Positions 11,485 to 23,485 of a stretch of DNA of 64,000 nt are shown in pieces. Under the pieces are notes generated by a model, which saw only the letters and a list, made by a program, of their open reading frames with translations, was not told the DNA's origin and made no database searches. The stretch covers positions 518,716,852 to 518,780,851 of the forward strand of contig NC_053390.1 in the NCBI RefSeq assembly GCF_905171765.1, in the 5' to 3' direction. The DNA is from Bufo bufo. Its lineage: Eukaryota; Chordata; Amphibia; Anura; Bufonidae. The position numbers and the translations under genes were made by a program. Within the stretch, counting starts at the first letter, position 1. Each line of letters starts with the position of its first letter.

Positions 11485-12019
11485 TGGAGGGCCCGACCTG
11501 CTCCTGGTACAGTGCAGGAGCAGGAGCTGTCATCCATCGTCGTGCGGCGCTTCAGGCAGAAACACAGCTGATCGCACGATCAGTTGTACTTCTGCCCAGC
11601 AAGACGAGGCCGCAAAACTTGTGCACCCCTGTTCTAGAGCCATGTGTCTGTGTGTTTTATGTGTACTGTCACGTGGGCTTGTTTCTGTGTTGTGTGTTCT
11701 GGCCGCGGATACTTGTGGTGTGAACAGGTCTATTGTGTTTGTATCTTCTTTCTGTTTTAGCAAGGCAGGGGTTAATTGCCCTTGTTTGCTGTGTGCCTTT
11801 AATGGGTTAATGCCTCTTTCTGTTCATGGGCACATGTCTGATGTGCTTGTTTCAGTCCGCTGTGTCTAAACAGTGTCCAGTTCCTGATGTCTATTTTGTC
11901 TAGTCTGTCCGAACGATGTCTTTAAAGAGTCCTAGTTCCAGTAGTCCGTGTCTCCTAGTGAATGAAATCTGTGTATCTGGGTCCCTGATCTGTTTGTCTC
12001 CCGAAGCTCCATGTCTTGT
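11485..12019. other. Unclassified flank of hAT, resumes at 12901
   Basis: T/G-rich sequence reminiscent of an LTR or untranslated leader runs up to the hAT at 12028 and continues to about 13390 after it. No domain-bearing ORF or LTR termini could be supported. Confidence 0.3.
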
Positions 12020-12027
12020 CTGTTGCC

Positions 12028-12900
12028 CAGTGGCATGCCTAGGGTGTTTGGCACCCGGGACTGGTCCTTTCACTGGCACCCCCTCCCCAATACATTAAAA
12101 AATTATACCCCCTCACAGCAGTATTGCCCTCATTGTACAACCTTCACAGTAGTTTTGTCCAGATATGTGCCCCCTCATGGTAGTTATGCCCACACTGTGC
12201 CCCCTCACAGTATTTATGCAGTCACTGTACAACTTTCATAGTAGTTATACCCAGATTGTATGCCGTTAAAGTACTTATCCCTTCATTATGCCCCCTTCAC
12301 AGTAGTTATGCCCTCATTGTGCCCCCCCCCCACAGTAGTTATGCCCTCTCTGTGTCACTTTCACAGTAGTAATTCCTTATCTGTGCCCCTTTCGCAGTTG
12401 GAAAGCCCCCCTTTGCCTCCCTCACAATAGTTGTGCCCTCTCTGTGCCCCTTTCACAGTTGTAATGCCCTCTCTGTGCCCCTTCAGAGTAGTTATGCCCT
12501 CACTGCTCCAATGACAGTAATAATGCCCTCTGTGCCCCTTCACAGTAGTAATGCCCATTGTGCCCCCTTCACAGTAATAATGCCCACTCAGTGCCCTATA
12601 ACAGTTATCCCCACCCTCTTCACAGGAGTGGTAACCCCCTCAATGGTAAAAATGTCCTCTGTGCCAACCCTGTTGAAAAAACAAAAACAAAACACAGTAC
12701 CTATTCACCTTGTCCTGTTCCTGAAGCTCACAGTCCTCTCTCCTCTGCAGACACAGATCGCTCTGCAGTTCTGTGTGGGTGAAGCTTAGACAGATTCCCA
12801 GTCTGCAGGCTCCTCCCACACAGGCCGGCAGGGCAATCTGTGCCTGAAAGCTGAATGGTGGAGCAGCCTGTGCCCCCCCCCCCACCTTACCACGCCACTG
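12028..12900. mobile_element. Non-autonomous hAT transposon, 873 bp
   Basis: The left end CAGTGGCATGCC and reversed right end CAGTGGCGTGG form the terminal inverted repeat. A perfect 8-bp duplication CTGTTGCC occupies 12020-12027 and 12901-12908. The interior is a degenerate array and a GC-rich segment. There is no transposase. Confidence 0.9.
12100..12650. repeat. Degenerate minisatellite inside hAT
   Basis: Units of about 28-32 bp share CACAGTAGTTATGCCC with substitutions throughout. Age and decay are greater than in the neighbouring 9640-11085 array. Confidence 0.75.
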
Positions 12901-13393
12901 CTGTTGCCTGCATTTGTGTTTGCCTTGGATTTGCCTGTGCTCTGGTTCTGTATTATCCCATGCTTGTATTCCTAGTGATTTGCATCAGAGTTTCTGAGTC
13001 CAAGGGTCAGCTGCCAAGTATACTGGGACCATCCCAGGAGGTAGCAGTCTGGTCGCTAACCCGCAGTGAAGTCCACATCACTGTATAGGGGCTAAAGTGT
13101 GAATACCTGGGAAGCACCGGAATAACACCCTTAGGGTTTGGCTTAATGTCAAACCGGTTACTTGGCACAGTGGTTCCACAACTATTGTTCATATGCTTGA
13201 TCTCTAACACTAATTGTTGCCCTTTTATTTTAAAATCCTTTTATCCTTTGCTTATTATTAGAAATTACACTGTTTTCTCATTTATACATGTATATTTGAG
13301 GATATTTTGATTAAGTAAAACTGATTGGTGTTTATATGAAGATGGAAAGTTTCACATCTATTGGAGTTACAAAAACAATGTAGCATAGAAAGC

Positions 13394-14510
13394 TGTCACG
13401 GACGTCCATGGGTCAGGTGGCAGGAAATCGATGAGACTGGTAACACGTGGTTTGATCTGACATGTTTTCTGTTTGGATCAAAGGACGTCTTTGTTGTTTC
13501 TGGTGCTTGCCACACCTTCTTTCCCCAGGTGTGGCTATTAGGTCATTTAACCTTCTCTATTTATAGTTGCTTCTCCAACAAAGCTTCTGTTTGGACCTTT
13601 GGATAGAATGTGGTTGGACCTCGGCTGAGTTCCTGGTGCTTCCATTGCTCCTTTGAAGTTAAGTCTTTCCTTTCCCTTTTGTATTTTGTTTGGGTTGTGT
13701 GTTGCATTTCCCTATTGTTTGTATTAGGCATGAAGGAGACTCCTGTTTGTTCTTCCTTTTGGAGGAACAGGTAGTCTCGTCCATGCCATTAGTACCAGGG
13801 TCCTATAGGGCTTGATAGGACTCTAGGTATTCCTGCATATGAACTCACCTACCTTTGAGGTCTGTTCATACTGATAGTCATATATGGTTGGATGGTACTC
13901 CAATAAGATTACATGGGTATTAGGAGATGGTTCCCAAACCGGATATATATAATTAGTTAGACTCCTGTACTCCACTTGGGTTTCAAATAATGTTTTTATT
14001 ATTTTGTGCGGTTCCAGTCAAAAACGTTTTTCGGCATACAGCCTTCTTCAGTACAACCGGATCGAGCCACTTAGGAAGGGAAAATAAAGCATCCGAAATA
14101 ATGTCCCCTCAGTGTGTGGCAGGAAGCTGCGTAACAGGGGGGCTCTGTGGCCCTGTGTGGCGTGTGTTCCGGTAGGCTTTGGCCTAAATGCCGGGTCGCC
14201 ATGGCCAAAGCCTACCGGAACACACGCCACACAGGGCCACAGAGCCCCCCTGTTACGCAGCTTCCTGCCACCCACTGAGGGGACATTATTTCGGATGCTT
14301 TATTTTCCCTTCCTATGCGGCTCGATCCGGTTGTACTGAAGAAGGCTGTATGCCGAAAAACGTTTTTGACTGGTAGTCAGTCAGGATTTTGGTTAGGGTT
14401 TTCACTAGGAGGTGTCCATTTTCCTTGCCTAGTTCTCAGGCCTGATTCCATGTTCCCCCCTTCCCTCCTATGCTTGGTGTAGTGTTTCCCTCCCACACGG
14501 AAGCGTGACA
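13394..14510. mobile_element. Probable solo LTR with internal insertion
   Basis: TGTCACGGAC at the left and AGCGTGACA at the right are LTR-like TG...CA termini. The flanking pentamers AAAGC and CGAGC agree at only three of five positions. The interior is T-rich with a 'ctatttatag' promoter-like stretch near 13560. A 360-bp palindrome (14014-14373) lies inside. There is no coding capacity. It could instead be a decayed PLE terminus. Confidence 0.4.
13982..14373 (-). mobile_element. PLE-type terminal palindrome
   Basis: Arms from 14014 and ending at 14373 are near-perfect inverted copies of about 175 bp, meeting near 14195. On the plus strand at 14337-14360, CTGAAGAAGGCTGTATGCCG followed by AAAA resembles the hammerhead-like core found at the ends of the window's PLEs, and the same motif is present inverted in the other arm. 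The layout parallels the inverted PLE terminus at 20976-21206. No ORF remains. Confidence 0.55.
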
Positions 14511-14589
14511 CGAGCTTGATTGTTTCTATAATCCTGACCATCCTCTTATTGAATTGCAGCCTGGATGCAGCGGTCAGTGGCTGCTTCAC

Positions 14590-14744
14590 CAAGTGGGGCC
14601 ACGGAACGGAGCAATGGATGCGGACAGCAAACGGAGTGCTGTCCGCATCTTTTGCGGCCCAATTGAAGTGAATGGGTCCGCATCGGGAACCGCCAAAACT
14701 GCGGCTCAGATGCGGACCAAAACAACGGCCATGTGCATGAGGCC
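14590..14744. mobile_element. Truncated GGCC-type Harbinger-like MITE
   Basis: The right terminus GGCCATGTGCATGAGGCC is followed by TAA. The interior has a GATGCGGACAGC / GCTGTCCGCATC hairpin. The left terminus is missing, so the boundary near 14590 is approximate. Confidence 0.6.
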
Positions 14745-15449
14745 TAAGGGCGTTGGTGGATCCATTAGTGGCAATTTTGGAAAATATGTGGGATAAAATA
14801 GTTCTTCCAGTAGAATGCTGGTTAGCACGACAAAAACAGACTCTGGTATAGTCAATGGGAAGCTGTTCATGTTTGTCATCTGGCACTTACATTATTTTCG
14901 TTGTTCTGCTCCTATAACAGAGCAGAACAATGAAAAATAAAGACCACCAATGTGAACATGGCTTAAGAAAAGTAAAAGAAAAAAGAACTGTTATCAACTT
15001 CATTACAATTCATACAGTGTGGTGGATCGATTTTGATAAAAGTAATTCATTTCACAGCATTGAAAATCGCAATAATTATGTTATTACACTTTCTAATGGT
15101 AGTAGGCAATATATAACCACTAGAGGGCAGATTAGCTTTAACAATATCAAGGTAAAGATTGAGTGAGGATATTAAAACATGCAGTTATTAGTAGTGTTGA
15201 GATAGATTTTAACCATAAGTGAATTCAAACGGACTGGAAAACAATTTAAAAAAAAACGCAGGATCTACTTTTAACTTTGTAACAAAAAACTGCAAGTGTG
15301 ATTTCAGTCTTTCCATCTAGTCATTAGTGATATTTAGCTGAACAAACTTTCCCTTACATACCTGTATATTACCGTATATACTAAACACAATGCAACAACA
15401 CTATGCAAACATTGAATATCTGGATTATAATTAGGGATAAGTGAACGGA
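14745..15449. other. Intergenic, with one hairpin
   Basis: A GTTCTGCTC / GAGCAGAAC hairpin at about 14901-14930 is followed by a TGTGAACATGGCTTAAG end that looks like a MITE remnant. No gene. Confidence 0.4.
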
Positions 15450-15713
15450 CTTCGGATGAAGTCGATTTGCATAAAACTTTGTTTCAATACTGTACGGAGC
15501 TCCGCACAGTATTAGAATGTATTGGCTTCGATGAGCCGAAGTTATTACTTGGCGAAGTCTCGCAAGACTTCGCATAATAACTTCAGAAGTTGATTTATAC
15601 TGTAAAAAAACATTTCCCGAACTGGGGTTCGGTTCCAAGGTGCCACTTGCTCCGTACAATGACTTGCTTCGTACAGTATTGAAACAAAGTTTTATGCGAA
15701 TCGACTTCGGATG
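15450..15713. mobile_element. Foldback MITE, about 265 bp
   Basis: Left arm CATAAAACTTTGTTTCAATA and the right arm with its reverse complement bound the element. A second inner inverted pair surrounds CGAAGTCTCGCAAGACTTCG. It is non-coding. The target duplication was not resolved. Confidence 0.65.
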
Positions 15714-15719
15714 TTTCAT

Positions 15720-16098
15720 TTTAGTTTTACTTTATTTTTACACTATTTAGGCATAAAAACCTATACATATGGGGTATCGTTGTAATCGTACTGACCCAGA
15801 GAATGAAGGGCATTGGTAAGTTTTGCTGCAAACAGGTGTAATGCACAACGCAAACAAAACCCATAAAACGATGGAGGAATTGCGTTTTTTCCAATTACAC
15901 CATATTTGGATTATTTTTTTACCGATTCCCACTACATTGTATGCCATAATTAATGTACAAGTACAACTTATCCCACAAAAAATAAGCCCTCATACAGCTA
16001 TGTGAATGGAAATATAAAAAAGTTATAGCTCAAGGAAGATAGGGAAGAAAAATGAAAATGCAAGAACGAAAAAACCTCCGGTATCCTAAGGGTTAAGA
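15720..16098. repeat. Fragment of CCTTAAGG-type repeat family
   Basis: The sequence ends with a CCTAAGGGTTAAG terminus and carries a run of 'aaaaataagccctcatac' type. It resembles the family at 60453-64000, seen from its other end. It is non-coding. The link is inferred. Confidence 0.5.
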
Positions 16099-17600
16099 GC
16101 TTTCTATTTATTAAGCATAATTTGGCTGAATTCTAAAATGAATGCACAAAAATGTAATCAATGTAATGTGTCAAATGTAGTATGTGTATTGTACACCTAG
16201 TCAGTTTTGAAAGGTGCCTCATTCCGTGCCATTTTTGGCACTAATTCTTGATGTCTAATATGCCTAGCAAGCTGTGACAAATATTTCATATACATTTTTA
16301 AATTGGTCCAATTTGCACTTTAAAAAAAAAAAAATTGTTGATATATATATATATCTTATGACGCTGTTAATAAATATGTGGATAAATATGCGGATATGTG
16401 CCAAGTCTGGGTGCTTCTTCACTTTTAGGAGAAATCAGCATTTCTTACACTTGAAGAAGTGACTCCTAATATCTTGGTCATATCCTTACGTATATACCGG
16501 TAATTGTCCTTATGGGATATTGTTTGAACACTTTGTTTCCATTTCAAACATATATTGCAGATAACCGGTGCGGTCTCTGCTATATAAATCCCAGGAAGCA
16601 CATGATAGTATGAGCTGTGCATTCTAACACTTGATGCTAAGATCATGGTGTCACTTTCACACAGTTCTTAAATAGAATCCTGGTTCCTGTGTGAGCAGTT
16701 CTAAAAGTATCTGACCTGCCTGTTCTTCTGTTCTTTCAGATTTTATCAGGGGCCTTTGCCTCAAACAGAAATGTATTTAATTGACAATAGGTCCCTGTGT
16801 GTTTCTATTTTAATATTTTTTTTTTATAATGGTCTGAAAAATAAAGTTGACATTATTTGCTCACATTCTTTGTGTGCACAGAATCTGCAAGTGTCTGATT
16901 TGTTCCCTTCAATTCACTGTATTTGCTTGTATGTAGTTGCCCAATGGTTTCACATTAGCGGTGCTTATCTTTCTTGCCTTATTAATGAGCCAGCCACACA
17001 CTAGAGATAACCGTAGGCCGAACACTTCTTCAACTGAGAGATATCTCTCCTGAACCTCCTGCACGGCTGGGAGAAGGGGGAAAGATGCCTCCAGACACCT
17101 CTTACTGGTGGCTAATCTACCGAGAATAAAATATTCAGGCATGATGAAATCCAGCAACTTTTTTCCCCCTGATATTTGCCATCAGGGGAGAGTCAGGTGG
17201 CCCCCATACACATTAGATGGTTAACTAATCCCACTGAAATTGATGGATACAACCGACATACATCTGGTGTGTATGGCCAGCATTAGATGTGTGACGGTGA
17301 GGTCAGTGATAAGTGATGAGTTTAGTTGCGTCATTTCTAGGACAAGATAGTCGTGTGATCCAAATCAAGTGAAATGATGTTTGTACAGTTTGTCTGGTGT
17401 AGGGGCCCACATCCACTTTTTGAGTGCACTGTCCTGTCAGAGTTGCAGTCAAATATAGCATTACATGACTCAATCCAATCCTTTGGGTAAAACTGTTCAC
17501 TGACACTCAAACAATTTCAAAAGTAAGGGGGGGGCAAATCTACAGTAGTTATACAAATCTGATGTGTACATTCAAAGAGTAGAGTTCCCTTTGGTGACCA
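16099..17600. other. Apparently unique sequence
   Basis: No conserved ORF, array or element ends were recognised. A few short hairpins (CCTGATATTTGCCATCAGGG near 17168) may mark old MITE debris. The short open frames look random. Confidence 0.4.
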
Positions 17601-17621
17601 TTTACATATATACTATACATA

Positions 17622-18630
17622 ATGCATATACACTGTACATATGTCCTAGGGGGAGTAACACTAGGAGAGTCACTTGTAGAGAAGGACTTGGCTGTACTTG
17701 TAGATCAAAGACTAAATAACAGCATGCAATATCAATCAGCTGCTTCTAAGGCCAGCAGAATATTGTCATGTATTAAATCAGCCATGAACTTGCGGGAAAG
17801 GGATTTAATATTACCACTTTACAAAGCTTTGGTGCAGCCTCATCTGGAATATGTAGTTCAGTTCTGGGCACCAGTCCATAGAAAAGATCCCAAGGAGCTG
17901 GAAAAAGTAAAAAGGAGAGCAACTATACTTATAAGGGGCATGGAAAGTCTTAGTTATAAGGACAGTCTAAAAGAATAACATTTATTTAGTCTTGAGGCAT
18001 CTAAGGTGGGACATGATTACCCTATACAAATATATAAATGGGCCATACAAAAAATATGGTTAAAAGCTGTTTCATGTATAATCATATCAAAAGACAAGGG
18101 GGCACTGCCGCCGAGTGGAGAAGAAAAGTTCAGTCTCCAGAGGCATCAAGGATTCTTTACTGTAAGAACTGTGAATCTGTGAAATATTCTTGAGGCAGCT
18201 AAGGTGGTACATGATTACCCTATACAAATATATAAATGGGCCATACAAAAAATATGGTGAAAAGCTGTTTCATGTATAATCACATCAAAAGACAAGGGAG
18301 CACTGCTGCCGAGTGGAGAAGAAAAGTTCAGTCTCCAGAGGCATCAAGGCTTCTTTACTGTAAGAACTGCGAATCTGTGAAATAGTCTTGAGGCATCTAA
18401 GGTGGGACATGATTACCCTATACAAATATATAAATGGGCCATACAAAAAATATGGTGAAAAGCTGTTTCATGTATAATCACATCAAAAGACAAAGGGGCA
18501 TGGTGGAGAAGAAAAGTTCAGTCTCCAGAGACATCAAGGCTTTTTTACTGTAAGAACTGTGAATCTGTGAAAAAGTCTACCTCCGGACGTGGTCACAGCA
18601 GGAAGAGTGGACAGTTTTAAAAAAAGGCTA
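17622..18630 (+). pseudogene. LINE reverse transcriptase C-terminal region, broken
   Basis: The frame from 17622 encodes the part downstream of the reverse transcriptase core in CR1/L2-type LINEs. Its landmarks are DLAVLVDQRL, SCIKSAMNLRERDLILPLYK, ALVQPHLEYVVQFWAP, and ERVQRRATKMIRG-like KVKRRATILIRG. A stop follows at about 17978, but related coding text continues (FSLQRHQGFFTVRT), with further stops. The 5' two thirds of the LINE, including the catalytic YxDD box, are missing, as is usual for 5'-truncated insertions. The strand is opposite to the LINE at 1-482, so they are separate insertions. The downstream part contains a triplicated 198-bp segment. Confidence 0.8.
17991..18584 (+). repeat. 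198-bp in-frame triplication in LINE
   Basis: CTTGAGGCATCTAAGGTGGG-type starts occur at 17991, 18189 and 18387, exactly 198 bp apart. 198 is a multiple of three, so the reading frame is preserved between copies. Copy three has a short internal deletion near 18500. Confidence 0.9.
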
Positions 18631-19609
18631 AGGCTTTCTTCACTTCAACGTTATCAGCTCCAGCAGGCTGTTCTGGCAGAGAACAAGCAGCTGGAACTCT
18701 CTGGATCCTGCATTGCCAGATGTTTCCGCAATGCTTACTGGCCACATTGACTATAATCGGATCTGGTGGAGATCCAGCCGTTACCCTGCAGATATGCTGG
18801 GATTCAGCCGGACAAAAAATGCTCTTGGTCAGGCACCATAAGTATGTTTTCATTTGCCCTTAATGTTGACCCTGGCTATGACAGGGATTTTGAGGGCCCA
18901 GGGCAAATTCTGTCATTTATGTTTAAATCATTAGTAGCCAACACAGAATGAAGTGGAATGCACAATTATTTACATGCAAGGTGGACGTTTAAAACAACCA
19001 CTTTTATTCTTTGTATACATTGTTATAGAATTTCCACTCTCTTCTGTGATGTTCTCTAGACAATTTAGAATAAAAAGAAGAACCTTACCAAACTACTGTA
19101 ATTGAAAAGAATCTTTAGCACTGTATTTTTCTTGTGATTTCCTGCCAGCAATGTCACTAGTTCTCTTTTCTGTTCACAAGGGTACCACGTGGATACTTTT
19201 ATCATTAATCAACTTCTGCCCATAATTAAGGAAATGCTTGGGGATTGCCTTCAAAAGACATTAAACACCAATGGTCCAAATGTTTTCTGTTCTGTTTGTG
19301 GCAGGAATAATTTATATTCAAGGCATGTTTAAGCACAATCGGTCATTTGTTCAGCTAGACTGAAAGAATGTGAAGCAAATAAGGACGATGAAGGGTAAGC
19401 TTTGTCACTGATGGAGCTGCGAGTTACTGAATATTAACCAAAAATACAATATTATCCATATGACTATCTGTCTGGCTGTTTGTCTGTCCATATACTCATC
19501 TATCCATTTTAATGAGCATGTTTTCCTGGTCATCACTTCTACTATGCATGTAAAACCCAATAACTAAATATCTTTCTTATTTAGCTGTTTGCTTCTGCAT
19601 TTGTTCTGA
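18631..19609. other. Intergenic with MITE remnant
   Basis: Bases 18650-18850 contain a GGATCTGGTGGAGATCC palindrome and resemble a decayed MITE. The rest (18950-19609) appears unique, with no gene. Confidence 0.4.
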
Positions 19610-19698
19610 TTAAAGGAGTTTTCCAGGTATGGAATATTGATAACTTATCATTAGAACCTATTAGATCAGTGCTGGTCCGACACTCAGCACCCCCAAGA

Positions 19699-20586
19699 TG
19701 TAACCGTGGTAGCTTGCCGCCAATGTCCCCCTACTCACCGCTTCAGTCCCAGGCTGGCTCCATGTTCGGGCTAGCACTGTCCTCCCTGGCCACCTTCGTC
19801 ATTGTCCGGTCCAGCCGCAATGCAGGACAGGTAGCAGGGGTGGTCAGCTGCTGGTGGCTACCTAGTCACTAGCGCAGTCCTGGGCTCTGTGCTTGCAGGA
19901 ACTGTCCTGCCCAGACGCCTCCACCATTGTTTCCTTCCAGCCCGGATACAGCATGCCTTTCAGCCTGTTCCCTGTAGCACATTGCATAAGGGCTGGCACA
20001 TCTTACTTCCTGTGATTTAACTGTTAAGCACATGTGACCTCTGCTGACCTTCTAACGAATGCCAGCCTTCCTGCAACTATATAAGCGGTCCAGCCCTCTT
20101 CCCAGGTGCCTGAGCATCAAAGGTCCTTCCTTGTGACCTGCTAAGGGTGTGTGTTTGTGCAACCTGAACTCCTTACCCGTGCTTGTCTTCTGGATTCTGC
20201 TACCTGTCTGATCCTTACCTGTTCCGTCTCGACTCTCCTGTTGCTGACCTGGATTGTCTGACCTGTACCTGTGCCGCCTGCCCTGACATATTGCTTGTAT
20301 GATTTCGCCTCTGCCTCTTACTTTGGTCCTGCACTGTCGTTCCTGGTTACCACTCAGCCTGTTGACTACATCTGTAGCTCCGGTACCTTGCTTTGGTACC
20401 CCTGGTCGGCCTGGGCCAGCTGCTTCGTGTGCCAACCCACCTCAAGAGATATCAACCTGGTCTTCTCCTCTGGAAAGTCTATCACGACCATCAGGGATTC
20501 TCTAAAGAACAAGGTTCACTTAGACAATGCCCTTAGAGGAGGTTGGTCATGTGGCACAGTGGGTCCACACCAGCTGGTTCATGACA
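19699..20586 (+). mobile_element. Solo LTR, 888 bp
   Basis: The sequence runs from TGTAACCGTGG to GGTTCATGACA. It is flanked by CAAGA (19694-19698) and CAAGG (20587-20591), a 5-bp duplication with one change. The host repeat reads continuously when it is removed. A TATATAAG box sits 380 bp inside, followed by a pyrimidine-rich segment with many CCTG steps. No internal domain is present, consistent with LTR-LTR recombination. The family was not identified. Confidence 0.75.
20078..20085 (+). promoter_or_regulatory. TATA box of solo LTR
   Basis: TATATAAG in the middle of the LTR is the expected position of the U3 core promoter. It is called by motif and position only. Confidence 0.5.
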
Positions 20587-20975
20587 CAAGGATCAGTTGT
20601 TTGAAAAAGCCACGGCGCTCAGATGAATGCTGATGCCTTGTTGCAAAATATCAAACACAGCGCCATACACGGTGTAGCGGTTGTGCTTGGAATTGTAGCC
20701 CGGGCCCATTCATTTTAATAAGGAATTGAGCCTTACATAGGCCATTTGACCAATGAACATAGCATGACTTGACTGAGAAGAGGATGTGGTCTCTTCAAAT
20801 AGCTGATTAGTGGGGTTGCTGAGAGTCAGACTCCTACTGATCAGATATTGATGACCTATCCTGAGGATAGCGATAGAAGAAAGTTGCAGAACAGCACAAA
20901 TGGACCTCTTGACCAATCCGGAATGCACCAGTTGCGATAGGACCGCAGATCCACAGCAGTCCCAAGAACAGTAGA

Positions 20976-21206
20976 AGATAGCAAAAAGGTTCACAGCAGC
21001 ATGTCCGGTGTGACTATTTATTGGGAACCAAGAGTGCACACACAAAGAGATACGACGTTTCGGCTATGCAGTAGCCTTTATCAAGTATGCAGATACAAAA
21101 AAGTGAGCAATCATATATACACCAGAGTGGCCACTCCTGTGACATAGTTAAGCCAATCAACTGAGGGCTCAATCAAATCAACACATGTGTAACAATTAAA
21201 ATGGCC
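20976..21206 (-). repeat. Inverted terminal copy of PLE 1
   Basis: This 231-bp segment is the reverse complement of 22900-23132 with scattered mismatches. It includes an inverted copy of the hammerhead-like core near 21050. It abuts the truncated coding region directly. Confidence 0.85.
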
Positions 21207-21213
21207 TGTTCAG

Positions 21214-22227
21214 ATGGCCTCTTCGGAGGAGTTGCAGTTTTTGGATGTCAGGATATACCTGGAGGGAGGTGAGTTAAAAACTGATTTGTACAAGAAGCCC
21301 ATAAATAGGAACTATCTTTTAAGATATAACAGTAGTCATCCACGCCGCATGCTTGACTCCTTACCTTGGAGCCAGATGCTGCGTGTAAGACGAGTGGTAT
21401 CTGATGATGATATGTTCATGAACCGCATTGATGAGATGTGTAACAAATTTTCCAACAGATGATATCCAGGCAGGTTGTTACACAGGTTGAGGACCAGGGT
21501 CTCCTTGGTTGACAGAGTGTCCACCTTTCAAGCTTCTCCTAGGAGAATGAATGCAGGACGCATCCCGTTTGTATCCACCTATGGCAATCATAGTGCTGAT
21601 ATAGCCCAGATTTTGAGAAGGGAGTGGCATATTTTACATAGGGGCCTACCTACAGTAAGTGAATTTGACAACCCGCCATTGATGGCATACAAACGGGGCA
21701 CTAATTTGCATGACAGGCTTATTAAGACCGACATAGGTGATGTTACCAGAGGGGGCCAGACCTATCTGAAGCCCAGACAGACAGGGAATTTTCCATGTTT
21801 GGGCTGCTGTAATTGTGGGAACATGCTAAAAGGGAACACTTTTGTTCACCCATACAGTGGCAAGAAATTGAACATTACAGAATATTACACATGCCGGTCT
21901 AAGTTTGTCATATACATGATCGTTTGCCCCTGTAGTTTGATCTATGTGGGAGAAACGACCATGGAAATTAGGGAGCGTATTAACAAACACAAAAGTACTA
22001 TAAGGAAAAAAATGATAGACAAGCCGGTGGCTAAACATTTCATTGATTGTGGACACTCGGTCAGCCAACTGAGATTTCGGATCATCGACTCTGTTCAGGT
22101 TCCCAAGAGAGGTGGAGATAGGGAACGTATGTTGAGAAAGAAAGAGTTTAAATGGATCTTCACATTACAATCCCTACAACCCCAGGGACTCAACATTGAA
22201 TTTAATGTAAACAGTGTAGATAGGTAG
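21214..22227 (+). pseudogene. PLE reverse transcriptase tail plus GIY-YIG endonuclease
   Basis: The first 83 codons carry the end of the PLE reverse transcriptase (LQFLDVRIYLEGGELKTDLY, then KPINRN). A single in-frame stop at 21460-21462 interrupts it, and the same frame resumes to 22227. The second part has the Cys-rich linker (CLGCCNCGNM), then the GIY-YIG nuclease: IYMIVCPCSLIYVGETTMEI, the Arg/His-bearing RERINKHKSTI, AKHFIDCGHS, and a final RMLRKKEFKWIFTL block. This nuclease cuts the target to prime insertion. The catalytic reverse transcriptase motifs are lost by 5' truncation. One nonsense change in an otherwise open frame suggests a fairly recent copy. Confidence 0.9.
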
Positions 22228-22899
22228 AATAGTTTCATATATTGTTGTCCGATTCAGTATATTATGTTTTTATATGGTACTTTAAGGTATACTTTTTTAC
22301 ACCTTTTTTGCACATTAATTATCTGTCCCCTCGGGGTACAGTTTTTTATGGTCACTTACTCCATATATATATACCGATACTCATTGTTCCATCCATTGCC
22401 TCTTTCTTTTTTCCTTTAAGCCGTTGTCTAGTGACAATTTGATTATAATTTATCCATCATAAGGTACGTAGGGTTATGAAACTTATAATATGACTGGATG
22501 TGAGTGAGACATAATTTTGGTCCCCATCTACATATCAGTGGCTGGCGATAATAGATATATATAAGGTTTAGATGCTTTGCTTATGTTAAGTTTATCTAGG
22601 ACCTTTAGCTGGTCATGTGACGGTCACGTGTGCCGATGACGCGCTACGCATGTGACTCGATATGCGGGCGTTGATTGGCTGTATGTGGTGTAGCTACAGA
22701 ATCAGATGCGGCTGCATCTTTGATTTCTTTGACGGCGGCACGCCCACATCAAAACGTGATGTCGTCACTGACATGCGCAATAGGGTTGCTGAGACGCCGA
22801 CTTGGGATATTAGCATGGCTGAGGCAATCGGATGTTGTTCAATGGGATATCAGGTACACATTGCTTTAATTATTAACCATAGACAGCCTGATTGGAGCA

Positions 22900-23132
22900 C
22901 AGGCCATTTTAATTGTTACACATGTGTTGATTTGATTGAGTCCTCAGCTGATTGGCTTTTCTATGTCACAGGAGTGGCCACTCTGGTGTATATATGATTG
23001 CTCACTTTTTTGTATCTGTATACTTGATAAAGGCTACTGCGTAGCCGAAACTTTGTATCTCTTTGTGTGTGCACTCTTGGTTCCCAATAAATAGTCACAC
23101 AGGACATGCTGCTGTGAACCTTTTTGCTATCT
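22900..23132 (+). repeat. Direct terminal copy of PLE 1
   Basis: This is the right-hand partner of the inverted segment at 20976-21206. It includes the hammerhead-like core at 23024-23050 and an AATAAA at about 23087. Confidence 0.85.
23024..23051 (+). ncRNA. Hammerhead-ribozyme-like core in PLE 1
   Basis: TTGATAA is followed by a perfect 6-bp stem, GGCTAC-TGC-GTAGCC, and then GAAAC. This is the order of the hammerhead conserved core (CUGANGA, stem II, GAAA). Two core positions differ from consensus, so self-cleavage is doubtful. PLEs are known to carry hammerhead motifs at this location. Confidence 0.4.
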
Positions 23133-23349
23133 ACTACACGGGCGGACTGACCGGTCGGGCCGGGATGGGCCCGCCGCAGAATAACAATGTGTTATGCTGG
23201 CCTGGTAATGGTGGTAATGGCAGCGGGGCCTGGTGCACTCACTGTATTCTATTACACCGGGCCCCGCTCACTGTAATACTAATTGTCATATGTGAACAAG
23301 AAGAGAAATCCTCTGCGATCCTCTCCCTCTCTGTACTCACAAACTCAGT

Positions 23350-23485
23350 AGCAGGCTAGCTGGGCGGCAGCGTAACTCACTGACGTCACGCGCCTGCTCC
23401 GCCTGCTTCATTCATAAAGTGGGAGGAGCAGGTGCGTGACGTCAGTGAGTTGCGCTGCCGCCCGGCCTGCCTGCTACTGAGTTTG
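23350..23485. promoter_or_regulatory. Palindrome with paired CRE octamers
   Basis: CTCACTGACGTCACGCGCC and its inverted partner place TGACGTCA at 23381-23388 and 23437-23444. The arms reach CAGTAGCAGGC / GCCTGCTACTG on the outside. An analogous palindrome occurs at 47267-47388 in another hAT. Confidence 0.55.

Noticed and set aside
11247..11723. 158-codon frame near a CRE-containing GC island, as a promoter-first exon
   Set aside because: It crosses the hAT end and its TSD, so it cannot be an ancient host exon. The GC island is the hAT module.
14385..14405. Telomere-like GGTTAGGGTTTT
   Set aside because: A single occurrence with no TTAGGG array.
20271..20633. 120-codon plus-strand frame with neighbouring frames as a host exon
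   Set aside because: It lies inside the solo LTR defined by its TSD and shows no domain.
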